DNA from: Pseudothioclava arenosa
GTDB taxonomy: Bacteria; Pseudomonadota; Alphaproteobacteria; Rhodobacterales; Rhodobacteraceae
Direction: 5' to 3'
Assembly (NCBI RefSeq): GCF_002358085.1
Contig: NZ_NTJD01000003.1
Location: forward strand, 124,001-188,000
DNA: 64,000 nt
Positions 35,908 through 44,136 of this stretch are shown piece after piece. Numbering within the stretch: the stretch's first letter is position 1; each line of letters opens with the position of its first letter. The notes beneath the pieces were generated by a model, which worked only from the letters and a program-made list of their open reading frames with translations, searched no databases and was not told the origin of the DNA. The translations under genes were made by a program, and so were the position numbers.

Positions 35908-36543
35908 TCACCACGCGAAACGGCGGCGCGCGAAGAGAGCGGCGGCAAGGGTGACGGTGGCGATGGCGAGCCCATACCAGAACACGAAGAAGGCCGGGTT
36001 GTCTTGCGTGCAAAACAGCGAATAGCCCGTCGCCGCGCCCGAGGCCGAGGCCAGCCCGGCCAGCGCCGCCGAAACACCGGGCGCGGGCGAGGCGCCGCGA
36101 GCGAAGATCCGCGTGGCCACCAGCGCGGGCGCGATCGACAGAACCAGAATTGAGCCAGCGCATTCGACGATGAAAAACGGCGTGTATTCGGCGATCCAGC
36201 CTGCGGGCGGCAGGGTGACGCCCGCCAACACCAGAAGCCCCAGTGCCGCCAGAGCGGGCAGGGCCAGCAGGCGCAGGGGCGCGCGCGCCTCGGCCTCGGG
36301 GCGGGTCAGGCGCATCAGGGCGGCCAGCGACAGCCCGAAGGCCAGCGCTGGCAGGAGCGTTTTCAGCGCGACAACAGGGTTTTCCAGCGCCGCCATCAGC
36401 CCCGGGCGCGTTCCCGCCAGCAACAGGAACAGCGCCACCGGCACCAGCACGGCGGCCAGGAACTGCGCCGCCATCCGACCGCGGTTCAGCGGCGCGGGGG
36501 CAGGGGCGCCCGCCATCCGGGCAATCAGCTCCTCGGTGTTCAT
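35908..36543 (-). CDS. nrsF: NrsF-family (DUF1109) membrane anti-sigma factor
   Basis: This 211-residue protein has six predicted helices after a short cytoplasmic start MNTEELIARM. In Caulobacter, NrsF holds the ECF sigma factor SigF at the membrane until metal or oxidative stress, and two cysteines are needed. Here a cysteine lies in FFIVECAGS and another in YSLFCTQDN. It overlaps the sigma gene by 4 bp and sits next to the bufferin operon, the known SigF target. Confidence 0.88.
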   Translation of the reverse strand: MNTEELIARMAGAPAPAPLNRGRMAAQFLAAVLVPVALFLLLAGTRPGLMAALENPVVALKTLLPALAFGLSLAALMRLTRPEAEARAPLRLLALPALAALGLLVLAGVTLPPAGWIAEYTPFFIVECAGSILVLSIAPALVATRIFARGASPAPGVSAALAGLASASGAATGYSLFCTQDNPAFFVFWYGLAIATVTLAAALFARRRFAW

Positions 36544-37097
36544 CGCAGCTCTCTCCTTCCGAGCCCTTCCAGTTTCTTCATCGCCCGGTGCAGCCGCACC
36601 CGCAGCGTGCCCTCGCTGATCGAGAGCTGTTCGGCGACGCCCGCCGGGCTTTCCTCGCGCAGCTTCAGCGCGCGCACGATTTCGGCCGCCTCCGGGTCGA
36701 GCTGGCCAAGCATCGCCTCGACCTCTTCGGCGGCCTCACGCGCGGCCAGCGCCGCCTCGTGGCCCGCATCGACGACCATCTCGGCCTCGTCGCCCAGCGT
36801 CTGCGCCGCCTCGTGGCCAATCCGGCGGAAGGCGTCGATCACCTTGTGGCGGGTGATCGCGAAGAGCCAGGGCCGGATCGGGCGATCCTCGGACCATGTG
36901 TGGCGCTTGGCGTGGATCGCCAGTAGGACCTCTTGCACGATGTCCTCGCGCGCTGCCTCCGAGAGGGCGGCGCCGCGCGCCCGGACAATCCCGCGCAGGA
37001 CGGGCGTGACGGCATGGAGGAACCGGGCATAGGCCTGCCCGTCCCCGCCGTTCGCCGCCTGCATCCAGCCGGCCCAAAGGCTTTCCGTGTCGCTCAT
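36540..37097 (-). CDS. sigF: ECF sigma factor, SigF type
   Basis: This 185-residue sigma-70-family regulator has region 2 (EDIVQEVLLAIHAKRHTW, then RPWLFAITRHKVIDAFRR) and region 4 (EESPAGVAEQLSISEGTLRVR). The start MSDTESLW at 37097 is preferred. It is divergent from bufA, is coupled to nrsF, and has its own target motif (GTAAC, 16 nt, CGTA) 13 bp upstream of its start codon, suggesting autoregulation. Confidence 0.9.
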   Translation of the reverse strand: MSDTESLWAGWMQAANGGDGQAYARFLHAVTPVLRGIVRARGAALSEAAREDIVQEVLLAIHAKRHTWSEDRPIRPWLFAITRHKVIDAFRRIGHEAAQTLGDEAEMVVDAGHEAALAAREAAEEVEAMLGQLDPEAAEIVRALKLREESPAGVAEQLSISEGTLRVRLHRAMKKLEGLGRRELR

Positions 37098-37109
37098 CTT
37101 TCCCTGCAA

Positions 37110-37134
37110 TACGTGAATGCGAGGGCATTGTTAC
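37110..37134 (-). promoter_or_regulatory. SigF-type promoter of sigF-nrsF
   Basis: On the minus strand GTAAC, 16 nt, CGTA. The published Caulobacter SigF consensus is GTAACC, 16 nt, CGAA. It lies directly before sigF. Confidence 0.6.
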
Positions 37135-37222
37135 ACGGGTTCCGCGAAATTTTCTTGAAAACCCGCATGCGCCGCGCGCGTGAGGGCTGCGATCACGTTG
37201 CGATCACCGATGCGTGAACGCT

Positions 37223-37248
37223 GTAACGGCGCGGGGGGCGGGCGCGAA
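37223..37248 (+). promoter_or_regulatory. SigF-type promoter of the bufferin operon
   Basis: GTAACG, exactly 16 nt, CGAA, matching the Caulobacter SigF consensus in nine of ten defined positions. It lies 59 bp before the bufA start. Confidence 0.75.
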
Positions 37249-37307
37249 TTGGCTTGCGAGGACCCGCTGAGGTCACTCGTAACACCAAACCGACAGAGGA
37301 GAATTTC

Positions 37308-37586
37308 ATGTCGATCCTGACCAAGACCCTGCCGCTCACCGCTTCGCTTGCCGCCGCCCTGACGCTTGCCGCTGCCCAGACCGCCCATGCCGATGAGGCG
37401 ATGGAAAAGTGCTATGGCGTGGCGATGGCCGGCCAGAACGATTGCGCGGCCGGTCCGGGCACCACCTGCGCGGGCACCTCGACCAAGGACTACCAGGGCA
37501 ATGCCTGGAAATTCGTGCCCGCTGGCACCTGCGAAGGCATCGAGACGCCGATGGGCATGGGCTCGCTCGAGCCGATCAAGATGTGA
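37308..37586 (+). CDS. bufA: Bufferin precursor peptide (DUF2282, BufA1 type)
   Basis: This 92-residue secreted RiPP precursor has a Sec signal (cleavage near AHA-DEA). The core carries four conserved cysteines in [23 protein letters not shown] and PAGTCEG. In characterised bufferins the cysteines are modified by BufBC, to thiooxazoles, and the peptide then chelates copper in the periplasm. GAGGAGAA lies before the ATG. It is first in a SigF-driven operon and is followed by a terminator that should make it the most abundant transcript. Confidence 0.92.
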   Translation: MSILTKTLPLTASLAAALTLAAAQTAHADEAMEKCYGVAMAGQNDCAAGPGTTCAGTSTKDYQGNAWKFVPAGTCEGIETPMGMGSLEPIKM

Positions 37587-37592
37587 TGCCGG

Positions 37593-37626
37593 CCGGGGCG
37601 CGGGTTGATCTCGCGCCCCGGTTTTT
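37593..37626 (+). terminator. Internal terminator/attenuator between bufA and bufB
   Basis: A perfect 10-bp stem CCGGGGCGCG/CGCGCCCCGG with 9-nt loop is followed by TTTTT, 6 bp after the bufA stop and 27 bp before the bufB start. bufB has no obvious separate promoter, so read-through is implied. Confidence 0.85.
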
Positions 37627-37653
37627 CGCCGTTTGCCGAACAGGAGCCGTCCG

Positions 37654-38511
37654 ATGACCCGCCTTCCCGCCGATGCAGGCCTTGGGTTCAAGCCCGAGCA
37701 TTTCGCCGATATCCGCGCCAGCCGCCCCGATCTGGGGTTCTTTGAGGTCCATGCCGAGAATTACATGGGCGCGGGGGGCGCGCCGCATGCGATGCTGGCG
37801 GCCTTGCGGGCCGATTACGCGCTGTCGCTGCATGGGGTGGGGCTGTCGATCGGGGGCGCGCGCGGGCTTGATCCGGCGCATCTGGCGCGGCTGCGCGCGC
37901 TGATCGAGCGCTACCAGCCCGAGAGTTTCTCCGAACATCTGGCCTGGTCGAGTCATGGCGCCGACTACCTGAACGACCTGCTGCCCTTGCCCTACACGCC
38001 CGAGACGCTGGCGCTGGTCTGTGACCACGTCGATCAGGTGCAAGAGGCTCTGGGCGTGCGGATGTTGCTCGAGAACCCCTCGACCTATGTGCTCTTTGAG
38101 CAAAGCACGATCCCCGAGACCGAGTTTCTGGACGAAGTGGCGCGGCGCACGGGCTGCGGGCTGTTGCTGGATGTGAACAATGTCTTTGTGTCCTGCGTCA
38201 ATCACCGCACCGACCCGCGCGCCTATCTGGCGGCGTTCCCGCTTGCGCATGTGGCCGAGATCCATCTGGGTGGCCATGCCGAAGAAGAGCTGCCCTCGGG
38301 GCCCCTGCTGATCGACAGTCATGGCGCCGAGGTGGCCGATCCGGTCTGGGCGCTTTACGCCGAGGTAATCGCGCGGACCGGGCCTCTGCCGAGCCTGATA
38401 GAATGGGATAATGACGTGCCCGCCTTCCCGGTTCTGCTGGCGGAAGCCCGGCGCGCGCAGGCGATCTTGCGGGCGGTGGGGGAAGGGGAGCGGACCAATG
38501 CCGTCGCATGA
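37654..38511 (+). CDS. bufB: DUF692 multinuclear non-heme iron oxidase (bufferin-modifying)
   Basis: This 285-residue MNIO enzyme has a TIM barrel with two or three irons bound by conserved His/Asp/Glu in [62 protein letters not shown] and SLIEWDND. It oxidises cysteines of the BufA core. Start 37654 is chosen by GGAG upstream. It overlaps bufC by 14 bp, in line with the known BufB-BufC complex. Confidence 0.92.
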   Translation: MTRLPADAGLGFKPEHFADIRASRPDLGFFEVHAENYMGAGGAPHAMLAALRADYALSLHGVGLSIGGARGLDPAHLARLRALIERYQPESFSEHLAWSSHGADYLNDLLPLPYTPETLALVCDHVDQVQEALGVRMLLENPSTYVLFEQSTIPETEFLDEVARRTGCGLLLDVNNVFVSCVNHRTDPRAYLAAFPLAHVAEIHLGGHAEEELPSGPLLIDSHGAEVADPVWALYAEVIARTGPLPSLIEWDNDVPAFPVLLAEARRAQAILRAVGEGERTNAVA

Positions 38512-39262
38512 GACCTTCCTGTCCGCGTTTCGCAGCGGCATTTTCGGCGCGGGCCTGCCTGTAGGCGTGACCGCGCGCAATCCCGACGAGGCCGAGCGCC
38601 GCTTTGCGGTCTATCGCAACAACGTGCTCCATTCGCTGACCGAGGCGCTGGCGGCACGGTTTCCGGTGGTTGCGCGGCTGGTCGGCGCTGAGTTTTTCGC
38701 CGCCATGGCGCGGGTCTTTGCCGAGGCGCACCCGCCGGAAAGCCCGATGCTCTTTGACTGGGGCGGGGCGTTCCCGGGGTTTCTGGAGGAATTTCCGCCG
38801 GTTGCGGGGCTGCCTTACCTGCCCGATGTGGCACGGCTCGAACGCGCGCGCGGGCGGGCCTATCACGCGGCGGATGCCGAACCCCTGCCGCCCGCAGCAC
38901 TGGCCGAAGCGGCCGGGCGCGCCGACCGCATCGCGCTGGGCCTGCACCCGTCGGTCGCCTTGATTACGTCCGGCCATGCGATCCATGCGATCTGGGCGGG
39001 CAACCAGCCCGGCGTGACGCCGGGGCCGATCTCTGATCGCCCCGAGACGGTTCTGGTGCTGCGCGACCGAACGCTGGAGGTGCCGGTCTGGCGCCTTGGC
39101 CCGGGCGAGGCGGCGTTCTGCGCGGCGCTTCTGGCGCGTCGGCCGCTTTTGGCTGCGGCCGAGGCGGCGCTGACCACCGATCCGCAATTTGCCCCGCAAG
39201 AGCTGCTGGCACGGCTTCAGCGCGCGGGCGCCCTGATTTCGATAGAGGAGGACGCGCAATGA
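38498..39262 (+). CDS. bufC: DUF2063 partner protein of the bufferin enzyme
   Basis: This 254-residue protein has the DUF2063 N-terminal helical domain ([18 protein letters not shown], then [10 protein letters not shown]) and a C-terminal RRE-like domain. In bufferin systems BufC recruits the precursor to BufB. The start ATG lies inside bufB with GGGGAG upstream. It overlaps the DoxX gene by 4 bp, so bufB, bufC and doxX are translationally chained. Confidence 0.9.
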   Translation: MPSHETFLSAFRSGIFGAGLPVGVTARNPDEAERRFAVYRNNVLHSLTEALAARFPVVARLVGAEFFAAMARVFAEAHPPESPMLFDWGGAFPGFLEEFPPVAGLPYLPDVARLERARGRAYHAADAEPLPPAALAEAAGRADRIALGLHPSVALITSGHAIHAIWAGNQPGVTPGPISDRPETVLVLRDRTLEVPVWRLGPGEAAFCAALLARRPLLAAAEAALTTDPQFAPQELLARLQRAGALISIEEDAQ

Positions 39263-39687
39263 TGACCCTGATCCGAAAGCTGGATGCGATGCTGGGGCGG
39301 CTGCCCTGGGATTTGGCGGCGCTGGCGCTGCGCGTCTTTCCGGCCTGGGTGTTCCACGCCTCGGGGCGCACCAAGATCGAGGGGGGCTCGATCAAGGACA
39401 GCACCTATTTCCTGTTCCGCCACGAATATAACCTGCCGGTCATTCCACCCGAGCTGGCGGCGGTGATGGCGACAGCGGCCGAGCTGACGCTGCCGATCTT
39501 TCTGGTCGTGGGGCTGTTCACGCGGTTTGCGGCGCTGGCGCTTCTGGCGATGACGACGGTCATTCAGGTTTTCGTCTATCCCGATGCCTGGCCGACGCAT
39601 GGGCTCTGGGCGGCCTGTTTCCTCGCGCTGATTGCGGCCGGGCCGGGGCAGATTTCGCTGGATTGGCGGCTGGGGCTGGGTCGCTAA
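39259..39687 (+). CDS. DoxX-family membrane protein of the bufferin operon
   Basis: This 142-residue protein has four predicted helices with the DoxX pattern [20 protein letters not shown]. DoxX proteins are found in bufferin and gig (gold-induced) operons, where GigT is the counterpart, but their activity is unknown. An ATGA overlap with bufC ties it to the modifying genes. Either of the first two ATGs could serve. Confidence 0.87.
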   Translation: MMTLIRKLDAMLGRLPWDLAALALRVFPAWVFHASGRTKIEGGSIKDSTYFLFRHEYNLPVIPPELAAVMATAAELTLPIFLVVGLFTRFAALALLAMTTVIQVFVYPDAWPTHGLWAACFLALIAAGPGQISLDWRLGLGR

Positions 39688-39816
39688 AGCTGTCGTGCGT
39701 GCGAGTGTCGGCGTGTCCCGCAGCGTTCGGGGCGCGCCTTTTTCATGGCAATCGGCTTGCTCCTGCGGGCGGAAGCCGCCATCAAGGGGCAAGAGACGTC
39801 AGACCAAGAGGCCGCC

Positions 39817-40782
39817 ATGAAGAGCTTTCCGATGTTCATCCGCACCACCGGGCGGCGCGTGGTGATTGCGGGCGGCGGCGAGCAGGCGGCGCAGAAATCG
39901 CGGCTGATCGCGCGCACCGATGCCCAGATCGTGCTGGCCGCGCCCGCGCTTGACGACGAGCTGGAGGCTTTGGTGGCGGCGGGGCGCGCGCGCCCCCACA
40001 CCGGCCCGATCACGCCCGCGCTGTTCGAAGGCGCCGCGATGGCCTTTATCGCCAGCGGCTGCCCGGGCGTCGATTCCTGCCTGCAGGTGCTGGCGGCGGC
40101 GGCGCGCTGCCCGGTCAATGTGGTCGACCGCCCCGATCTGTGCGACATTACCACGCCTTCGCTGGTCGATCGTGACCCAGTGGTGGTGGCCATCGGCACC
40201 GAGGGCGCGGCGCCGGTGCTGGCGCGCCAGATCAAGACCGGGCTGGAAACGGTTCTGGCGCCGGATCTGGGCGGGTTGGCGGCGCTGGCGCGCGATCTGC
40301 GCGGGGCGGTGGCGGCGCGGGTCGAAAAAGACGCGCGCCGCGCCTTTTGGGCCTGGGTTTTCGCCGAGGCGCCGCGCAAGGCCTGGGAGCGGGGCGATCA
40401 GGCCGGGGGGCGCGCGCTGATCGAGGCGGCGATTGCGGCGGGCGGTGCGCCCGACCGGGCGCAGGCCGGCGCGATCGCCTTTGTCGGCGCGGGGCCGGGG
40501 CCGCGCGATCTGGTCACGCTGCGCGCGGTGGCGCGCCTGCAAGAGGCCGATGCGATTTTCCACGCGCCCGAAGTCAGCGCTGAGGTGCTGGAGCTGGCGC
40601 GCCGCGATGCCGAGCGGGAACTGGCCGCGCCGGGCGATGCGGCGGCGGCGCTGGAGGCTGCGAGCGAGGGCGCGCAGGTCGTGCGGCTCGTGCCGGGCGA
40701 TGTCGAGGCGCTCTGCGCCGCCGAGATCGCGGCGGCGCGGGCGGCGGGCATTGCCGTGGAAATCGTGCCGGGGCTTGGTTAA
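39817..40782 (+). CDS. cysG: Siroheme synthase (precorrin-2 dehydrogenase/ferrochelatase) with shortened methyltransferase-like domain
   Basis: This 321-residue protein has an N-terminal precorrin-2 dehydrogenase/ferrochelatase domain (1-150, RRVVIAGGGEQAAQKSR, VNVVDRPDLCDITTPS) and a dimerisation part (150-215). The C-terminal part starts like a uroporphyrinogen methyltransferase (AIAFVGAGPGPRDLVTLRAVA) but ends after only about 105 residues at EIVPGLG. The normal CysG methyltransferase domain has about 240. Methylation must come from another protein. The start at 39817 follows AGAGG. The stop overlaps that of the convergent allA. Confidence 0.88.
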   Translation: MKSFPMFIRTTGRRVVIAGGGEQAAQKSRLIARTDAQIVLAAPALDDELEALVAAGRARPHTGPITPALFEGAAMAFIASGCPGVDSCLQVLAAAARCPVNVVDRPDLCDITTPSLVDRDPVVVAIGTEGAAPVLARQIKTGLETVLAPDLGGLAALARDLRGAVAARVEKDARRAFWAWVFAEAPRKAWERGDQAGGRALIEAAIAAGGAPDRAQAGAIAFVGAGPGPRDLVTLRAVARLQEADAIFHAPEVSAEVLELARRDAERELAAPGDAAAALEAASEGAQVVRLVPGDVEALCAAEIAAARAAGIAVEIVPGLG

Positions 40783-41267
40783 CCGATCACGGTGACGGGC
40801 GCGGGCAGGGGGTATTCCTCAAGGTTCGCGCTGGCGCCTATTCGGTCGATCACCGCGAACAGCCCGGGCTCGGACAGGGGCGTCAGCACGCCGTGCCAGG
40901 TGCCGCGATGGAGGTTGATCGCCTGCGCCCCGTTCGTCAGGAACGCGCGCGGCGCACCGGGGCGCCCGTCCGCATCGGGCGCGACGATCACCAGAAACGG
41001 ATCGGCCGTCATCGGGATGAACGCCTGGCTGCCCTCGGGGTGGCGTTCGAGCAGATCGCAGAGATAAGGCAGGGCGCGCGCCTCGGCCTTGAAGATCGAG
41101 ATCCCTGCGCGGCCCCCGGTCTCGGTCCCGAAATCAAGCCGCGCGCGGTTGTGAAACCGCCCGCAGAGCCCTTGGTTGATGATCTTGTCGGGGGCGCCGG
41201 TGGCGTCCAGCACATCGCCGAAAGGGGCGAAGGCGGCAGCACTCAGCGGTTCGGCCTTGATCTGCAT
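40779..41267 (-). CDS. allA: Ureidoglycolate lyase
   Basis: This 162-residue cupin-like enzyme splits ureidoglycolate to glyoxylate and urea. Family motifs are AFAPFGDVLD, FHNRARLDF, NLHRGTWHG and the C-terminal NLEEYPL. Start MQIKAEPLSAA at 41267. It is last in the minus-strand ureide arm, 11 bp after the aminohydrolase gene, and ends against cysG. Confidence 0.92.
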   Translation of the reverse strand: MQIKAEPLSAAAFAPFGDVLDATGAPDKIINQGLCGRFHNRARLDFGTETGGRAGISIFKAEARALPYLCDLLERHPEGSQAFIPMTADPFLVIVAPDADGRPGAPRAFLTNGAQAINLHRGTWHGVLTPLSEPGLFAVIDRIGASANLEEYPLPAPVTVIG

Positions 41268-41278
41268 CGCGCCTCCGA

Positions 41279-42112
41279 TCAGCCCGGAAAGGGCGAGCCC
41301 AGCTTCGGATGGCGGTTCACATCCTTGTAGAGCAGGTAGCGGAACGGCCGCCGCCCCGCCGCGTAGCAGGCCTGAGGGCAGAACGCGCGCAGCCACATGA
41401 AATCGCCCTCTTCGACCTCGATCCAGTCCTGATTGAGCAGGTAGACGCCGCGCCCTTGCAGCACGTAGATGCCATGCTCCATCACATGGGTTTCGGCGAA
41501 GGGAATGGTGCCGCCGGGCATGAAGGTGACGATATTCACATGCATGTCGTGGCGCAGGTCGGTTGGATCGACAAAGCGCGAGGTCGCCCAGTAACCAGCG
41601 GTATTGGGCATTTCGACGGGCGGTTTCTCGGTGTCGCGGGTGACGAAGCTTTCGGGCGCCTCAAGCCCCGGCGCGCGTTCGTAACGCTTGCGGACCCAAA
41701 CGAAGGTGGCGGGCGTGTCGCCGTCATTGGCCACAGACCACGCGGCCCCGGGCGCAAGATAGGCGTAGCTGCCAGGTTCCAGCTGATGCGCGCGCGCGCC
41801 GATCACCAGTCGCAGGTGGCCCGCCAGCATGAACAGGACGCCTTCGCCCTCGGCGTCGGGTTCCGGGGTTTCGGCACCGCCGCCCGGGCTGACCTCGACG
41901 ATCAGCTGCGCGAAGGTTTCGGCAAAACCCGAGAGCGGGCGGGCGAGAACCCAGGCGCGGGTGTTTTCCCAGCCGGGCAGGAAGGAAGTGACGATATCCG
42001 ACAGCACGCCGCGCGGGATCACCGCGTAGGAATTGGTGAAATGCGCGCGTTCGCGGGCGCGGGTGTTCTGGTCGGGCAGGCCGCCGGTGGGGGCGTAATA
42101 GGTGTAGTCCAT
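41279..42112 (-). CDS. allE: (S)-Ureidoglycine aminohydrolase, bicupin
   Basis: This 277-residue two-cupin enzyme releases ammonia from ureidoglycine to give ureidoglycolate. The Mn-binding C-terminal cupin has THVMEHGIYVLQGRG and DFMWLRAFCPQACYA. The ATG at 42112 overlaps the upstream stop (TGATG). An in-frame GTG directly before it is unlikely. It acts between the allantoin steps and AllA. Confidence 0.92.
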   Translation of the reverse strand: MDYTYYAPTGGLPDQNTRARERAHFTNSYAVIPRGVLSDIVTSFLPGWENTRAWVLARPLSGFAETFAQLIVEVSPGGGAETPEPDAEGEGVLFMLAGHLRLVIGARAHQLEPGSYAYLAPGAAWSVANDGDTPATFVWVRKRYERAPGLEAPESFVTRDTEKPPVEMPNTAGYWATSRFVDPTDLRHDMHVNIVTFMPGGTIPFAETHVMEHGIYVLQGRGVYLLNQDWIEVEEGDFMWLRAFCPQACYAAGRRPFRYLLYKDVNRHPKLGSPFPG

Positions 42113-43527
42113 CACAGATCCATTGCAGAAAGCCGGTGCCAGGCGATCCGTTCGACTTGCCGGCAGGCCTCGGCGAACTCGGCCTCGCGGCTGTTCTCAA
42201 GGCGGTGGTGGAAGGCGTGCAGGATCGAGGCCTTGGTATTGTCTTTCACGGCGATGATGAAAGGGAAACCGAATTTCTCGGTGTAGCGGGCGTTCAGCGC
42301 CTCGAATTCGGCGCGTTCGGCATCGGTCAGCGCGTCGAGCCCGGCCGAGGCCTGCTCGGCGGTGCTGTCGGCGGTCAGCCGTTTTGCCTGCGCGAGCTTG
42401 CCCGCCAGATCGGGGTGCGCGGTCAGCACGCCGAGGCGCTCGACCGCGCTGGCGCTGCGGAAGATGCGCGCGAGCGCCGAGGCCATGCCTTCGAGGCTGT
42501 CATGCGCGGGGCCGAGTTCCAGCGCATGGGCACGCTCGGCGATCCAGGGCGAATGTTCGTAGATCGCGCCGAAGGCCTCGATGAACCGCGCCTGCGCCAT
42601 CTGACTCGGGCGTTCGCGGCGGCGATGCGGATGGGTTTCGGCCCAATGCGCGGCGATCTGACCGCGGGTGGCGAACCAGACGCCTTCGTGCCCGCGCGCG
42701 TAATCGAGGAAGCGTTTCAGCCCCGCAAGCTTGCCGGGCCGCCCGATCAGCCGGCAATGCAGCCCGATCGAGAACATCTTGGGCGCGCCCGCCAGCCCCT
42801 CGGCGTAAAGCGTGTCGAATGTGTCGCGCAGATAGGTAAAGAACTGCTCGCCCTCGATATAGCCCGGCGCGGTGGCAAAGCGCATGTCATTGGCTTCGAG
42901 CGTGTAGGGGATGACCAGCTGATCGCGGGGTCCGACCTCGCGCCAATAGGGCAGGTCGTCATCGTAAGTGTCTGAAATCCAGTCGAAACCGCCCTCTTCG
43001 GCGGTCAGGCGCACGGTGTTCTCCGAGCACCGCCCGGTATACCAGCCGCGCGGGCGCGCGCCGGTCACCTCGGTGTGCAGCCGGATCGCCTCGGCGATCT
43101 GGGCGCGCTCCTCGGCCTCGGGCATGTCGCGGTGCTCGACCCATTTCAGCCCGTGGCTGGCGATCTCCCAGCCGGCCGATTGCATCGCGGCGACCTGCTC
43201 GGGGCTGCGTGCGAGCGCGGTGGCGACGCCGTAGATCGTGACCGGCAGGTTCATCCCGGTGAACAGCCGGTGCAGGCGCCAGAACCCCGCACGCGCGCCG
43301 TATTCATAGATCGATTCCATGTTCCAGTGGCGCTGGCCGGGCCAGGGCGCGGCGCCCGCAATGTCCGACAGGAAGGCTTCGGAACCGGCATCGCCATGCA
43401 GGACGCAATTCTCGCCGCCTTCTTCGTAATTCAGCACCAGCGAAATCGCGACGCGCGCGGCGCCGGGCCAGCGCGGATCGGGAGGGGTTGCGCCATAGCC
43501 GCGCATGTCTCGGGGGTAGCGGGTCAT
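42112..43527 (-). CDS. puuE: Fused allantoinase (PuuE) and OHCU decarboxylase (UraD)
   Basis: This 471-residue protein joins two purine-pathway enzymes. Residues 1-310 are a polysaccharide-deacetylase-fold allantoinase ([39 protein letters not shown]). Residues about 315-470 are 2-oxo-4-hydroxy-4-carboxy-5-ureidoimidazoline decarboxylase ([34 protein letters not shown]). Together they turn OHCU into allantoin and then allantoate. The start at 43527 has GGAGA upstream. The longer frame to 43929 runs antisense to uraH and is rejected. Confidence 0.94.
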   Translation of the reverse strand: MTRYPRDMRGYGATPPDPRWPGAARVAISLVLNYEEGGENCVLHGDAGSEAFLSDIAGAAPWPGQRHWNMESIYEYGARAGFWRLHRLFTGMNLPVTIYGVATALARSPEQVAAMQSAGWEIASHGLKWVEHRDMPEAEERAQIAEAIRLHTEVTGARPRGWYTGRCSENTVRLTAEEGGFDWISDTYDDDLPYWREVGPRDQLVIPYTLEANDMRFATAPGYIEGEQFFTYLRDTFDTLYAEGLAGAPKMFSIGLHCRLIGRPGKLAGLKRFLDYARGHEGVWFATRGQIAAHWAETHPHRRRERPSQMAQARFIEAFGAIYEHSPWIAERAHALELGPAHDSLEGMASALARIFRSASAVERLGVLTAHPDLAGKLAQAKRLTADSTAEQASAGLDALTDAERAEFEALNARYTEKFGFPFIIAVKDNTKASILHAFHHRLENSREAEFAEACRQVERIAWHRLSAMDL

Positions 43528-43623
43528 CTGTGTCTCCAAGCTTGGGGGAATGAAAGGCGCAAATTCGGGGGTTTGCAAGATCGACGCGGCGGGCGCATAG
43601 TCCGGCGCAAAAGGAGGCGCCTC

Positions 43624-43980
43624 ATGTCCGGCTATCTGACGACCCATGTTCTCGACACCGCCAAGGGGGTTCCGGCTGCCGGGCTGCGGATCGTGCTGTT
43701 TGACCTGAACGGGGACGCGCCGCGCCAGATCGCCGACTGTGTGACCAATGAAGACGGGCGCACCGATGGCCCGATTCTGCCCGCAGAGCGCTTTGCCGTT
43801 GGGGTTTACGAGCTGGTCTTTCATGCGGGCGACTACCTGCGCGCAAGTGGTCAGGCGGGCGACGCGCCGCTGTTCCTTGACGCGGTGCCGATCCGCTTCG
43901 GCATCTCGGACGGGGCGGCGCATTACCACGTGCCGCTCCTGCTTTCGCCCTTCGGCTACTCGACCTATCGCGGCAGCTGA
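43624..43980 (+). CDS. uraH: 5-Hydroxyisourate hydrolase
   Basis: This 118-residue transthyretin-like enzyme hydrolyses 5-hydroxyisourate to OHCU. It has the signature N-terminus [12 protein letters not shown], the RIVLFDL strand and the diagnostic C-terminal YRGS. It is the first gene of the plus-strand arm and is divergent from puuE/uraD across 96 bp, so the two arms may share control. Confidence 0.95.
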   Translation: MSGYLTTHVLDTAKGVPAAGLRIVLFDLNGDAPRQIADCVTNEDGRTDGPILPAERFAVGVYELVFHAGDYLRASGQAGDAPLFLDAVPIRFGISDGAAHYHVPLLLSPFGYSTYRGS

Positions 43981-44136
43981 GCGCGCAATAATTTTGCGCC
44001 TGCCGCGTTGCGAGGCGTGAATGCTGCAAATTTAGGCGCCTGACGGGGCATCCGGCGCGAAGCCCGCCCCCGGTTCACGAGCCCTTGCGCTTGTCCGGCT
44101 GGCGGCAGAAGCTGGCGAAAAATGCCGAGGGGAACC

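Noticed and set aside
40780-41100. A frameshift that would restore the full methyltransferase domain of cysG
   Set aside because: None of the plus-strand frames after the stop continues the domain. The DNA encodes a well-conserved allA on the minus strand.
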